Below are positions 15,131-23,056 of a DNA stretch of 38,216 nucleotides, piece by piece. Position numbers and translations under genes: made by a program. Source of the DNA: JAPLJU01 sp036725345. GTDB taxonomy: Bacteria > Desulfobacterota > Syntrophia > Syntrophales > UBA2192. Under the pieces are notes generated by a model. It searched no databases, was not told the origin of the DNA, and worked only from the letters and a program-made list of their open reading frames with translations. Position 1 is the stretch's first letter. Each line of letters begins with the position of its first letter. The DNA is taken from positions 1 to 38,216 of the forward strand of contig DAIMEJ010000021.1 in the NCBI GenBank assembly GCA_036725345.1. Reading direction: 5' to 3'.

Positions 15131-17047
15131 TTACTCGTAGCGGCTGCACTTCTCCCTGACGAGCGTCACGAAGGCCTCGGGCGTCATCGCCCCGAGATTC
15201 TTGCCGTCCCTCTGCCGGGGCGAAACCGTCTTCGACTCAACCTCCTTGTCCCCGATGACGAGCATGTAGGGTGTTTTCTGCAGCTGGGCCTCCCGGACCT
15301 TGAACCCCAGTTTCTCGTTGCGAAAATCCTTCTCCACGCGGATGTCGGCGTCCCGGAGGCGCTGGAACACCTCTTCCCCGTAGGGAATCTGTTTTTCCGT
15401 CACCGTCAGGAGCACGGCCTGGACGGGCGACAGCCAGAGCGGAAAGGCGCCGACATACTGTTCGATGAGAACGCCCATGAACCGTTCGATGGCGCCGAGG
15501 ATCACCCGGTGCAGCATGATGGGCCTGTGCTTTTCCCCGTCGGGACCGATGTAGCTCAGGTCGAAGCGCTCGGGCAGGGTGAAGTCGCACTGGATGGTGG
15601 CGCACTGCCATTTGCGCTTGAGGGCGTCGCGGAGCTTGAAATCGATCTTCGGCCCGTAGAAGGCGCCGTCCCCCTCGTTGATGTCGTAGACCATATGGTT
15701 GTCCTTCAGGGCCTTCTCCAGCGCGGAGGTCGCCAGTTCCCAGTCCGCGTCGGACCCGATGGACTTCTCCGGCCTCGTGCTCAGCTCGACGTCGTAGTCG
15801 AACCCGAAAATCTTCATGGCGTAGGCCACAAAATCGGCGATGGCGCGGATTTCGGAATTGAGCTGTTCCGGGGTGCACAGGATGTGGGCATCGTCCTGGG
15901 TGAACTGCCGGACCCTGAGGAGGCCGTGCAGCACGCCGGTTTTCTCGTGCCGGTGCACGGTGCCGAGTTCGAAATAACGAAGCGGCAGGTCCTTGTAGCT
16001 CCGTATTTTCGACTTGTAGATCAGCATGTGGGAAAGGCAGTTCATGGGCTTGATGCCGTACCCCTGGCCCTCGACCTCGGTGAAGTACATGAACTGTTTG
16101 TAGTGGTCCATGTGCCCCGATCGGATCCACATGTGATCCCGCAGGATCTGGGGGCCCAGCACGATGTCGTAACCCCGCTTAAGGTGTTCCTTCCGCTCCC
16201 AGTCCTCGATGATGGTCCGCAGCAGCGCCCCCCTGGGGTGCCAGATGATGAGCCCCGGGCCCACCTCCTCGCTGATCTGGAAAAGGTCGAGTTCGCGGCC
16301 CAGACGACGGTGGTCCCTTCGCTTCGCCTCCTCGATCATGTGCAGGTATTCGTCCAGCTCCTGCTGCGTGGCGAAGCCGGTCCCGTAGATGCGCTGGAGC
16401 ATCTTGTTCTTCTCGTCGCCCCGCCAGTAGGCCCCGGCGACACTTGTGAGCTTGAAGGCCTTGATGATGCCCGTCGAGGGGATGTGGGGGCCGCGGCACA
16501 GGTCCGTGAAATCCCCGTCGGTGTAAAGGCTGACCGTCTTCACGTCCCCCGGAAGGTCGTTGATCAACTCCACCTTGTAGGACTCCCCCTTCCCCGTGAA
16601 GAGGTCCACGGCCTCCTTCCTCGAAACCTCCCTGCGGACAAAGGGAAGATCCCGGGAGACGATCTCCTTCATGCGCTCTTCAATCTTCTTGAGGTCATCC
16701 GGCGTGAAGGTCGTCTCGTAGTCGAAATCGTAATAGAACCCGTCCTCGATGGAGGGCCCGATGGTGACTTTCACACCCTGGAAGGTCTCCTGGACGGCCT
16801 GCGCCATCACGTGGGAGGTGCTGTGGCGCAGTATCCCGAGCCCCTCGGGCGTCTTGATGTCAATCACCTCCAGGGTGCCGCCCTTTTCCAGGGGACGGCT
16901 CAAATCCAGGAGGTCCCCGTTGACCCTTGCGGCAACGGCGCTCCCGAGCAGGTCCTTTCGCCAGGAGGCGATGATGTCCCTGACCGCCGTACCGGCCGGG
17001 AAAGACGAGGCCTTTCCGTCTGCGAACTTCACTTCAATCTGTGCCAT
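15131..17047 (-). CDS. thrS: threonyl-tRNA synthetase
   Basis: 638 residues, full length. Charges tRNA-Thr. Order: TGS domain (1-62), editing domain (about 65-225) with HSTSHVMAQAV (H-x3-H zinc/editing motif) and the later CRGPHIPSTG (cysteine of the editing site), class II catalytic core (about 240-530) with motif 2 MNCLSHMLIYKS...LRYFELGTVHRHEKTGVLHGLLRVR and motif 3 PIMLHRVILGAIERF, and the C-terminal anticodon-binding domain (about 540-638). ATG 17047. The stop is 29 bp before the infC ATA. Upstream on the same strand, after a 107-bp leader, lies tRNA-Val. Confidence 0.97.
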   Translation of the reverse strand: MAQIEVKFADGKASSFPAGTAVRDIIASWRKDLLGSAVAARVNGDLLDLSRPLEKGGTLEVIDIKTPEGLGILRHSTSHVMAQAVQETFQGVKVTIGPSIEDGFYYDFDYETTFTPDDLKKIEERMKEIVSRDLPFVRREVSRKEAVDLFTGKGESYKVELINDLPGDVKTVSLYTDGDFTDLCRGPHIPSTGIIKAFKLTSVAGAYWRGDEKNKMLQRIYGTGFATQQELDEYLHMIEEAKRRDHRRLGRELDLFQISEEVGPGLIIWHPRGALLRTIIEDWERKEHLKRGYDIVLGPQILRDHMWIRSGHMDHYKQFMYFTEVEGQGYGIKPMNCLSHMLIYKSKIRSYKDLPLRYFELGTVHRHEKTGVLHGLLRVRQFTQDDAHILCTPEQLNSEIRAIADFVAYAMKIFGFDYDVELSTRPEKSIGSDADWELATSALEKALKDNHMVYDINEGDGAFYGPKIDFKLRDALKRKWQCATIQCDFTLPERFDLSYIGPDGEKHRPIMLHRVILGAIERFMGVLIEQYVGAFPLWLSPVQAVLLTVTEKQIPYGEEVFQRLRDADIRVEKDFRNEKLGFKVREAQLQKTPYMLVIGDKEVESKTVSPRQRDGKNLGAMTPEAFVTLVREKCSRYE

Positions 17048-17066
17048 GGCTGCTCACCAAATGACC

Positions 17067-17140
17067 AAAAAAGCAGGCTGATGAACAAAAGGGCATCACC
17101 GGCGACCGCCACCCCGACGCCCTCAAGCTTCCCGCCTGCT
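17067..17140 (-). promoter_or_regulatory. possible terminator-like structure in thrS leader
   Basis: On the minus strand AGCAGGC (17140-17134) is exactly complementary to GCCTGCT (17078-17072), which runs into six T (17072-17067), 20 bp before the thrS start. The loop would be 55 nt, containing other possible pairings (TGATG with CATCA). It could be an attenuator between tRNA-Val and thrS; the long loop keeps confidence low. Confidence 0.3.
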
Positions 17141-17154
17141 CACGTCCTAAAAAA

Positions 17155-17229
17155 TGGTAGGCACGCAGGGATTTGAACCCTGGACATCCACCGCGTCAAG
17201 ATGGCGCTCTCCCCCTGAGCTACGTGCCT
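17155..17229 (-). tRNA. tRNA-Val (GAC)
   Basis: 75 nt including an encoded CCA. Acceptor AGGCACG pairs with CGTGCCT; D-stem GCTC/GAGC; anticodon stem CCATC/GGTGG with 7-nt loop TTGACGC, giving anticodon GAC (valine, codons GUC/GUU); T-stem CAGGG/CCCTG with loop TTCAAAT; discriminator A. All four arms close. It lies upstream of thrS on the same strand and may be processed from the same transcript. Confidence 0.95.
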
Positions 17230-17263
17230 ACTTATGCTTTTCATACCGGAAAAAACCGGATAC

Positions 17264-17292
17264 TGACTAGCAATAAAACTCTCTAATGTCAA
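17264..17292 (-). promoter_or_regulatory. predicted promoter of tRNA-Val
   Basis: Minus strand: consensus -35 TTGACA (17292-17287), 17-bp spacer, -10-like TAGTCA (17269-17264), about 35 bp before the tRNA 5' end. It may also drive thrS and the downstream translation genes. Confidence 0.5.
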
Positions 17293-17300
17293 GACAAATC

Positions 17301-17861
17301 TCACTTTTTTTCGTTTTGGGCCGCGTCCTGACCGACGAATCTCAGACCGCGCATGATGTAGTTGAGACCGGATATCACCGTCAGCGCGCCCGTGAGCCAG
17401 AAGAGGAAAACAATCCGGCCGTCCCGCTCGACGCCCTGCAGATAGGTCAGAACGAGGACCGCGAAAACAGTCAGGAGCTGAAAAGCGGTGGTGAACTTGC
17501 TCACCACGGCGGGCTTGATCTCGAAAGGGATGGACATCAGCGCCATCACGGAGATGCCCAGAAGGATAATGAAATCCCGGCTGATGACGAGCACGGCAAG
17601 CCAGGGCGGGATCAGGCCCATGACGGAAAGGGTGACAAAAGAAGTGATGATCAGGGCCTTATCCGCCAGCGGATCCAGATAGAGACCCAGGTCGGTCTTC
17701 TGGCGCAGGACCCTGGCCAGAAAGCCGTCCAGGGCGTCGGTGAGCCCCGCCAGGACAAAAACCAGGATTGCCTTGAGGAATTGCCCCTGGATGATCAGGA
17801 TCACAAAGACCGGAACCAGCAGGATCCTCAGGAGCGTCAGTAGGTTCGGGATGTTCACCAT
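17301..17861 (-). CDS. pgsA: CDP-diacylglycerol-glycerol-3-phosphate 3-phosphatidyltransferase
   Basis: 186 residues, an integral membrane enzyme that makes phosphatidylglycerol phosphate from CDP-diacylglycerol and glycerol-3-phosphate. The CDP-alcohol phosphatidyltransferase motif is complete: DALDGFLARVLRQKTDLGLYLDPLADK (about 43-69) with the DG..AR, G and D...D residues. Starts MVNIPNLLTLLRILLVP as PgsA does. About five hydrophobic helices. Last gene of the rnhB-yraN-rsmI-orf-lipoprotein cluster, 39 bp after the lipoprotein stop. Confidence 0.93.
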   Translation of the reverse strand: MVNIPNLLTLLRILLVPVFVILIIQGQFLKAILVFVLAGLTDALDGFLARVLRQKTDLGLYLDPLADKALIITSFVTLSVMGLIPPWLAVLVISRDFIILLGISVMALMSIPFEIKPAVVSKFTTAFQLLTVFAVLVLTYLQGVERDGRIVFLFWLTGALTVISGLNYIMRGLRFVGQDAAQNEKK

Positions 17862-17900
17862 GGAAGTTTTTTATCCGGACTCCGGAGGCCCCGCGGGATT

Positions 17901-18506
17901 TCAACCCAGGAAGTCGGGACCGTCAGGCAGGCTGTCCAGTGCTTTTTTAACGACCTCGCCGATGGTATCCTCATAGACAAGGTAGACCTTCTGCTCCTTT
18001 CCCTTGCTCGTGACATCATACTCCCTCATGGCCGTCCTCTGCGTCGTCTGCCACAGGATCTCCCCTGTCCTTGTGTTTTTGAGTTCGAAGGAGGCGGAGA
18101 CCGTGACCACCACGGAGACGCCGTAAGAGGGAGACGTCCGGGCCTCGTGGAGCGTCAGATAGAGAACGGCCTCGGCACCCAGGAGCCGCCCGACCTCCGA
18201 CGACGGGGTGCGGGCACGAAGATTTTCCGCCTGTGCCGGGAACGCCTCTCTCAGCCTGCCATCAATGACGTTGAGCGGGATCTTGGGATAGCCCTTGAAG
18301 TAGAGTTCCTCGAACACTTTCTGCCGGAGCATCCTCGGGGCGTCCTGGCTTTGTGTCTCGTTCAAAACCGGCATCACCGCGATCAGCCGTACCTCCCGGC
18401 CTTCGGGGAATTGAGGCCTCGGTTTTTGCGTCCCCCACCACGAGCAACCCGCAAGGCCGATTGCGATGATCAAAACGCTTACCAGGACCCTTGTTTTCAT
18501 TCCCAT
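17901..18506 (-). CDS. putative lipoprotein, DUF799/GNA1162-like
   Basis: 201 residues. A signal peptide with lipobox (VLIIAIGLAGCSWW, cysteine about residue 21) marks a lipoprotein. The body has IAVMPVLNETQSQDAPRMLRQKVFEELYFKGYPKIPLNVIDGRL, GRLLGAEAVLYLTLHEARTSPSYGVSVVVTVSASFEL and TGEILWQTTQR. These resemble the DUF799/GNA1162 group of surface lipoproteins with a TolB-N-like fold; function unknown. The match is from memory of the family pattern. Start is ATG 18506 or ATG 18500, two codons apart. Spacing to the upstream gene is 113 bp, so it may have its own promoter. Confidence 0.7.
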   Translation of the reverse strand: MGMKTRVLVSVLIIAIGLAGCSWWGTQKPRPQFPEGREVRLIAVMPVLNETQSQDAPRMLRQKVFEELYFKGYPKIPLNVIDGRLREAFPAQAENLRARTPSSEVGRLLGAEAVLYLTLHEARTSPSYGVSVVVTVSASFELKNTRTGEILWQTTQRTAMREYDVTSKGKEQKVYLVYEDTIGEVVKKALDSLPDGPDFLG

Positions 18507-18619
18507 CGAAATCTACCCGTTCAAACGCAAGAGGCGTCCGTCGCCGCTCGACGTCGCCTCCGAAATTCTTGAAACGGCCGGGTTCCCCGGTTTCGATGAC
18601 CCCGGTCCGGCCTTCCTTC

Positions 18620-19309
18620 TCAGGCTTTTTTCAACTTTTCGATCTCTTCCCGGATGACGCGCTCCACGATCCCCGGCATCACTTCCCGCGCAACCTTCTC
18701 GGCTATCTCGGCCGCCTTCCGTCCGACCTCCTCCCTGACCAGGGTTTCGTGGCTTTCATCAAAGAGTTTCGAAAGCTCATAGACTTTATTTTCCTGCGAG
18801 ACACGGATCCCCTCCGGCGTGCCCCCGACCGCGCGCTCCTCTGCCAGAGGCGTCCGGGCCGCACTGACCTCTCCCCCGGCGCCTGCCGGCGGCGCCTCAT
18901 CGACGACATCGGTCAGATCGTATATCCGATCGCCTTCCTTCGGTGTGGGCTTTTCCATCTCCGTCTCCTCTCTGCCATGTGAGGAAAGATTCTCCCTCGT
19001 CTCCCGGAGAATGTCGTCCAGGAAGTCAGCGTCACGGCGGTGCGGGATACCGGCGTCCGTTGTCCCCCCGGTAACGGCGCCGTCCTTCGCGACGGCCGCG
19101 TCCTCGAGGATATCGTCGGCCTGTCCGTAGATGACCTCCTCCAGGCTTTTGATCTCTTCCCGGGAAAGACCTCTCTCCGCGAGTTCCTTCTCGAGCTTGC
19201 TGATGGCTTCCGCATAGCGGCTGTCACCGGCATCGACCCGGCGCCTGTCGAAATCGCTGTCCCTCTCCACGCCTTTGTCCCGACCGCTTGAAATTTTTAC
19301 TGTTTTCAA
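18620..19309 (-). CDS. unrecognised acidic protein with two short repeats and a C-terminal helix
   Basis: 229 residues, very rich in Glu, Asp, Lys and Arg, with no signal peptide or membrane segment. I do not recognise the family with confidence. Visible parts: a predicted helical region (31-72); the short motif DRIYDLTDVVDE (127-138) repeated as NKVYELSKLFDE (174-185), separated by a Pro/Ala-rich stretch; and a long amphipathic helix (190-229) ending VREVM..VIREEIEKLKKA-like. This layout of short linear motifs, disordered linker and C-terminal helix recalls DUF2497/PopZ-type scaffold proteins, which is speculation. The start is uncertain: TTG 19309 has no clear ribosome site. It lies 28 bp after rsmI. 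Confidence 0.65.
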   Translation of the reverse strand: MKTVKISSGRDKGVERDSDFDRRRVDAGDSRYAEAISKLEKELAERGLSREEIKSLEEVIYGQADDILEDAAVAKDGAVTGGTTDAGIPHRRDADFLDDILRETRENLSSHGREETEMEKPTPKEGDRIYDLTDVVDEAPPAGAGGEVSAARTPLAEERAVGGTPEGIRVSQENKVYELSKLFDESHETLVREEVGRKAAEIAEKVAREVMPGIVERVIREEIEKLKKA

Positions 19310-19337
19310 GCTGAAGTATCATACCTCCCGAAACAGT

Positions 19338-20225
19338 TCAAGCCTTTTCCGAAAGGATCCCCCGGCGGTCCGGCGGCTGCTTCTGCAAAACCTCTCTGTA
19401 TATCTCACGGCGCGGCAGACGGGTCTCTGAAACCAGGATTGCGACGATGTCCCTGTTCGTCAGCGAGGGGTTTTCTCTCAGTTTCCTTATCCGCCCGCGC
19501 AAATCGACGGGTGCGGCCTCCGGGATCCCGGACCGCGACCCCTCGACGAGGAGCGTGATCTCGCCGCGGACCCTCTCCGGCTTCAGACGAAGGCGCAGTT
19601 CCGATAGGGTTCCACGGTAGATCGTTTCGAATTTTTTCGTCAGCTCGCGGGTGACCGCGGCGCGCCGGTCGCCCCACAGGGCGTGAAGATCCTCGAGGCA
19701 CGCCTGCAGTCGCCGCGGGGACTCGAAAAAGACGAGCGTCCCCGTCTCGCCGGCGAGGGACTTGAAAAACGCCCGCCTGCGGGCCGCCTTCGACGGCGGA
19801 AACCCGCAGAAGACAAACCGGTCGGTCGGAAGCCCCGCCACGCTCAGCGCCGCAATCACCGCCGACGGACCAGGGACAGGGACAACCGGCACGCCGTCTT
19901 CAACGGCTTGACGGACGAGGACGTATCCCGGGTCGGACACGAGGGGCGTGCCCGCATCACAGACATAGGCCACGTCTTTCCCTTCGCGGAGCCTCGCGAT
20001 CAGGAGGGGGGCCTTCTTCGACTCGACCTGATCGTAGAGGCTCATGACAGGCGTCTTGATCCCGTAAGCCTGCAGAAGCTTCCGGACCCTCCGCGTGTCT
20101 TCAGCGGCGACGAGGGAGACCTCCTTCAACACCCGGAGCGCCCGGAGGGTGATGTCCTCCAGGTTACCGATGGGGGTTGCCACGATGAAAAGGGTCCCCC
20201 GGCCGGCGGTTTCTCGATGCACCAC
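19338..20225 (-). CDS. rsmI: 16S rRNA (cytidine-1402-2'-O)-methyltransferase RsmI
   Basis: 295 residues. Family role: 2'-O-methylation of C1402 in 16S rRNA using SAM. Typical sequence: GTLFIVATPIGNLEDITLRALRVLKEV (about 9-35), EDTRRVRKLL, DAGTPLVSDPGYVLVR (about 90-105) and VVPVPGPSAVIAALSVAGLPTDRFVFCGFPP (about 113-143). Begins with two GTG codons (20225, 20222) with AGAGG about 9 nt upstream. It starts 6 bp after the yraN stop, so they are one transcript. Confidence 0.95.
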   Translation of the reverse strand: MVHRETAGRGTLFIVATPIGNLEDITLRALRVLKEVSLVAAEDTRRVRKLLQAYGIKTPVMSLYDQVESKKAPLLIARLREGKDVAYVCDAGTPLVSDPGYVLVRQAVEDGVPVVPVPGPSAVIAALSVAGLPTDRFVFCGFPPSKAARRRAFFKSLAGETGTLVFFESPRRLQACLEDLHALWGDRRAAVTRELTKKFETIYRGTLSELRLRLKPERVRGEITLLVEGSRSGIPEAAPVDLRGRIRKLRENPSLTNRDIVAILVSETRLPRREIYREVLQKQPPDRRGILSEKA

Positions 20226-20231
20226 GATGCT

Positions 20232-20609
20232 TCACCTCTCTTGCGGGATGAAATCGAAGGCGTTTCGGATCAGATCCACGCGGGTTTCCCGCGGGGAAAA
20301 CCGAACCGTTACGACATCGAATCTCGAAGGGCGCCCGAGGAGGCGCCTCTCCTTCAGGTAACACATCGCCACGGCCGACATCTTTCTCTGCTTCCTTCGG
20401 TCCACCGCGAGGGCGGGATCGCCGAAGCGATCGGTTTTGCGGGACTTGACCTCCACGAAGACACAGGCCCTGCCGTCCCGGGCGATGATGTCCATTTCGC
20501 CGAAGACACAGCGGTAGTTTCGCTCGACGACCCGGTACCCCACGTTTTCGAGATACCGGACGGCGATCGCCTCGCCCTCCCTTCCGGTCCTAATCCTTTC
20601 CTTCGTCAA
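20232..20609 (-). CDS. YraN family (UPF0102) nuclease-like protein
   Basis: 125 residues. UPF0102 proteins have a Holliday-resolvase/restriction-like nuclease fold; the role is not settled. The active-site-like pattern is present: GREGEAIAVRYLENVGYRVVERNYRCVFGEMDIIARDGRACVFVEVKSR (about 10-57), with E, D and EVK residues in the expected order. Starts at TTG 20609 with an AGGGGG site 4-5 nt upstream, overlapping the rnhB end by 20 nt. The rnhB-yraN pair is common in proteobacteria. Confidence 0.9.
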   Translation of the reverse strand: MTKERIRTGREGEAIAVRYLENVGYRVVERNYRCVFGEMDIIARDGRACVFVEVKSRKTDRFGDPALAVDRRKQRKMSAVAMCYLKERRLLGRPSRFDVVTVRFSPRETRVDLIRNAFDFIPQER

Positions 20610-21201
20610 GCGCCCCCTTTGAGATCTTGAAAGACCGCCTGTGTATCTTGCAGAGCCCGTGCCGCCCGATGGCCTCCACGTGTTCCCGCGTGCCGTAGCC
20701 GCGGTTTCGCAGAAAATTGTACTGGGGGAACTGGTGGTGGTAGATTTCCATGATCCGGTCCCGCGACACTTTCGCGATGATCGATGCGCAGGCCACGGAG
20801 AGACTCAGGTCGTCCCCCCGGATGATGGTTCGCTGTTCAAGGGGAAGGTCTATGCGGTGGAGCCCGTCGACGAGAAGGTAATCGGGCTGAAGGGACAACC
20901 CCGTAACGGCCTCCCGCATGGCCATCAGGGTCGCCTGGAGAATGTTCACGCGGTCGATGACGGACGGCTCCGTCACACCCAGGCCGATGGAAAGGGCGTC
21001 CCGGGTGATGACCTCGTAAAGCACGTCGCGCGACCGGGGCGTGAGTTTCTTGGAATCCCGGACCGCGCCGTTTTTATATCCCCGGGGCAACACCACGGCG
21101 GCTGCCACGACGGGCCCCGCAAGAGGCCCCCGCCCCGCCTCGTCGATACCGGCGATCACCGTGAAGCCGCGCCGGTATGCCTCCGTCTCGAAAGAATCCA
21201 T
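20590..21201 (-). CDS. rnhB: ribonuclease HII
   Basis: 203 residues. Cleaves RNA in RNA-DNA hybrids and at single ribonucleotides. GIDEAGRGPLAGPVVAAAV (18-36) contains the DEG[R]G catalytic pair, SKKLTP and the later DGLH (about 122) and SIIAKVSRDRIM segment are typical. ATG 21201. A strong terminator after rplS lies just upstream (21243-21279), so rnhB depends on read-through or on a local promoter not identified here. Confidence 0.96.
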   Translation of the reverse strand: MDSFETEAYRRGFTVIAGIDEAGRGPLAGPVVAAAVVLPRGYKNGAVRDSKKLTPRSRDVLYEVITRDALSIGLGVTEPSVIDRVNILQATLMAMREAVTGLSLQPDYLLVDGLHRIDLPLEQRTIIRGDDLSLSVACASIIAKVSRDRIMEIYHHQFPQYNFLRNRGYGTREHVEAIGRHGLCKIHRRSFKISKGALDEGKD

Positions 21202-21242
21202 GTTCCCGGATGAAAGCCTGAGGGGATGATGAATGCGCCCGC

Positions 21243-21279
21243 AAAAAAACGGGAACAGGCCCGTGGCGGCCCGTTCCCG
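21243..21279 (-). terminator. intrinsic terminator after rplS
   Basis: On the minus strand CGGGAAC (21279-21273) pairs with GTTCCCG (21256-21250), with further GGCC pairing inside, followed by seven T (21249-21243). It is 14 bp after the rplS stop and marks the end of the argS-rplS operon. Confidence 0.85.
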
Positions 21280-21292
21280 CGAAAAACCGCTG

Positions 21293-21634
21293 CTATTCGG
21301 CCTCTCTGATCTTGGCCTCTTTCCCCCTGCGGCCCCGGAGGTAGTAGAGCCTGGAGCGTCTCACCCGCCCCTTCGTCACGACGTCGATACGGTCCAGCAC
21401 AGGGGAGTGGAGCGGGAAGGTTCTCTCGACGCCGACACCGTAAGAGACCTTTCGCACCGTGAAGGTGGAGCGGCTGTTTCCCCGCTTCCTGCGGATTACG
21501 ACCCCTTCGAAAACCTGGATCCGCTCCTTCTGGCCTTCGACGATCTTGACATAAACCTTGACCGTGTCCCCGGGCTTGAAATCGGGAATGTCGCCCCGCA
21601 TCTGTTCTTTTTCGAGCATCTCGATGATATCCAT
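21293..21634 (-). CDS. rplS: 50S ribosomal protein L19
   Basis: 113 residues. MDIIEMLEKEQMRGDIPDFKPGDTVKVYVKI..., then RIQVFEGVVIRRK and SYGVGVERTFPLHSP, standard L19. It lies at the 30S/50S interface. Ends the ffh-rpsP-khpA-rimM-trmD-rplS segment; a strong terminator follows. An 84-bp spacer separates it from the SPOUT gene. Confidence 0.98.
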   Translation of the reverse strand: MDIIEMLEKEQMRGDIPDFKPGDTVKVYVKIVEGQKERIQVFEGVVIRRKRGNSRSTFTVRKVSYGVGVERTFPLHSPVLDRIDVVTKGRVRRSRLYYLRGRRGKEAKIREAE

Positions 21635-21718
21635 GGGTGTAAAAGCCTCCCTTTCGTGTCAAAAGTATATGGGTTGGAAACAGCCAAGAGGCGCCGCGAC
21701 GGAGACATCGGCGCGCCC

Positions 21719-22285
21719 TTAAAATTTCCCGTATCGCAGCCTGTCGAGGACCACGGCGACGGCCGACCGCACGGACAGGTGATTGTAGCCGCCCGTCGGC
21801 CCCAGGGGCTCCAGGATGAAATCCGCCCGGTCCGTGACCTCCGCGGCCAGCCCCGACCCGGTCCCGAACACAAGGAGCCAGGACCTGCCGTCGGACGCCA
21901 TGCGTTTTCTCAGTTCCCCGAAACCGACCGCTCCCCTGGAATACCCGGCCCCCGTCGCGATGAGCCCGGGCCGGCAGCCGTCCCTTTCGGAAATGTCGGC
22001 GATCACCTCTTCCAGCGACCCCTTCACCTCCGTCAGGCTGAAGGCCTCCCGTCTCGAAGGGTTGAAGCGGGCGCCGGGGCCTTCCCGCCAGTGCCTGAGA
22101 ATCTTTCCGACCAGCGCCTTCTGCTTTTCGAGCGGTGTGACAATGTAGAACCGTTCGGCACCGTAGGTCCTGGCCGATCTCGATATGTCGTGAATGTCCA
22201 GGTTCGTCACAGCCGTCGTCACGACCCGCCCCTGCCGGTCATAGACGGGATAATGCAAAAGAGCGATGTATAAACGCGGGGGCAT
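21719..22285 (-). CDS. SPOUT-like RNA methyltransferase (PF09936 type)
   Basis: 188 residues from ATG 22285. Sequence features: RLYIALLHYPVYDRQGRVVTTAVTNLDIHDISRSARTYG (about 4-42), WLLVFGTGSGLAAEV and the C-terminal LEPLGPTGGYNHLSVRSAVAVVLDRL, which forms the knotted SAM-binding region in SPOUT enzymes. I recognise this as the predicted RNA methyltransferase family found between trmD and rplS in deltaproteobacteria and some others; its RNA target is not known to me. The start could be ATG 22294 or GTG 22297, none with a clear ribosome site. Starts about 28 bp after trmD. Confidence 0.82.
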   Translation of the reverse strand: MPPRLYIALLHYPVYDRQGRVVTTAVTNLDIHDISRSARTYGAERFYIVTPLEKQKALVGKILRHWREGPGARFNPSRREAFSLTEVKGSLEEVIADISERDGCRPGLIATGAGYSRGAVGFGELRKRMASDGRSWLLVFGTGSGLAAEVTDRADFILEPLGPTGGYNHLSVRSAVAVVLDRLRYGKF

Positions 22286-22313
22286 CTCCAGCATCACAAA
22301 GGAGGGGACGGCA

Positions 22314-23045
22314 TCACCCTTCCTTCTTCAGGTCTTCCACGATCCGGCGGTCGTCATCGGACAGCGCGGCCTTCCCGAGGAGATCGGGCCTTTTCCGGAG
22401 CGTCCTTCTCAGCGATTCCCGGCGGCGCCAGTTCTCGATGTTCCTGTGGTTGCCCGTCAGCAGAACGTCGGGCACCTTCCACCCCCGGTAATCGGCCGGC
22501 CTCGTGTACTGGGGCCCCTCCAGGAGATGCTCCGCGTGAGACTCCGACGAGGCGGAGGCCACGTTGCCGAGCACGCCCGGAACCAGCCGGGAGACGGCGT
22601 CGACAACCACCAGGGCGGGGATCTCCCCGCCCGTCAACACGTAGTCGCCGATGGAAATTTCCCTGTCGATCAGGTGCTCCCGGATTCTCTCGTCCACCCC
22701 CTCGTAGTGACCGCAGACGAGGATGAGCCGTGGACGGCCCGCAAGCTCGGCGGCCAGTCCCTGGCTGAAGGGCTCCCCCTGCGGCGTCAGGAGCAAAACG
22801 GGCGCCCGGTCCCCCTCGCGCAAGAGGGCGTCCAGGGCTTCGGCGACGGGTTCCACCTTCATGACCATTCCCGCGCCACCGCCGTAGGGATAATCGTCCG
22901 TCACCTTGTGCCTGCCGCGGGCGTAATCGCGGATATTGTGGAGGCGGACCTGAATCAACCCCTTTTCCCGTGCCTTTTTCAAAAGACTGCTGTCAAGAGG
23001 CGACTGGAACATTTCAGGGAAAAGGGTCAGGATGTCAAAGATCAT
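22314..23045 (-). CDS. trmD: tRNA (guanine-37-N1)-methyltransferase
   Basis: 243 residues, normal length. Methylates G37 next to the anticodon to prevent frameshifting. Seen: MIFDILTLFPEMF start, YGGGAGMVMKVEP (about 55-67), LLTPQGEPF, LILVCGHYEGVDERI (about 110-124) and the trefoil knot IGDYVLTGGEIPALVVVDAVSRLVPGVLG (about 132-160). The gene starts 11 bp after rimM. Confidence 0.97.
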   Translation of the reverse strand: MIFDILTLFPEMFQSPLDSSLLKKAREKGLIQVRLHNIRDYARGRHKVTDDYPYGGGAGMVMKVEPVAEALDALLREGDRAPVLLLTPQGEPFSQGLAAELAGRPRLILVCGHYEGVDERIREHLIDREISIGDYVLTGGEIPALVVVDAVSRLVPGVLGNVASASSESHAEHLLEGPQYTRPADYRGWKVPDVLLTGNHRNIENWRRRESLRRTLRKRPDLLGKAALSDDDRRIVEDLKKEG

Positions 23046-23056
23046 CTTCTTCCAGT

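Noticed and set aside
15119..17176. 685-codon open frame on the plus strand
   Set aside because: Antisense to thrS; no recognisable domain and biased composition.
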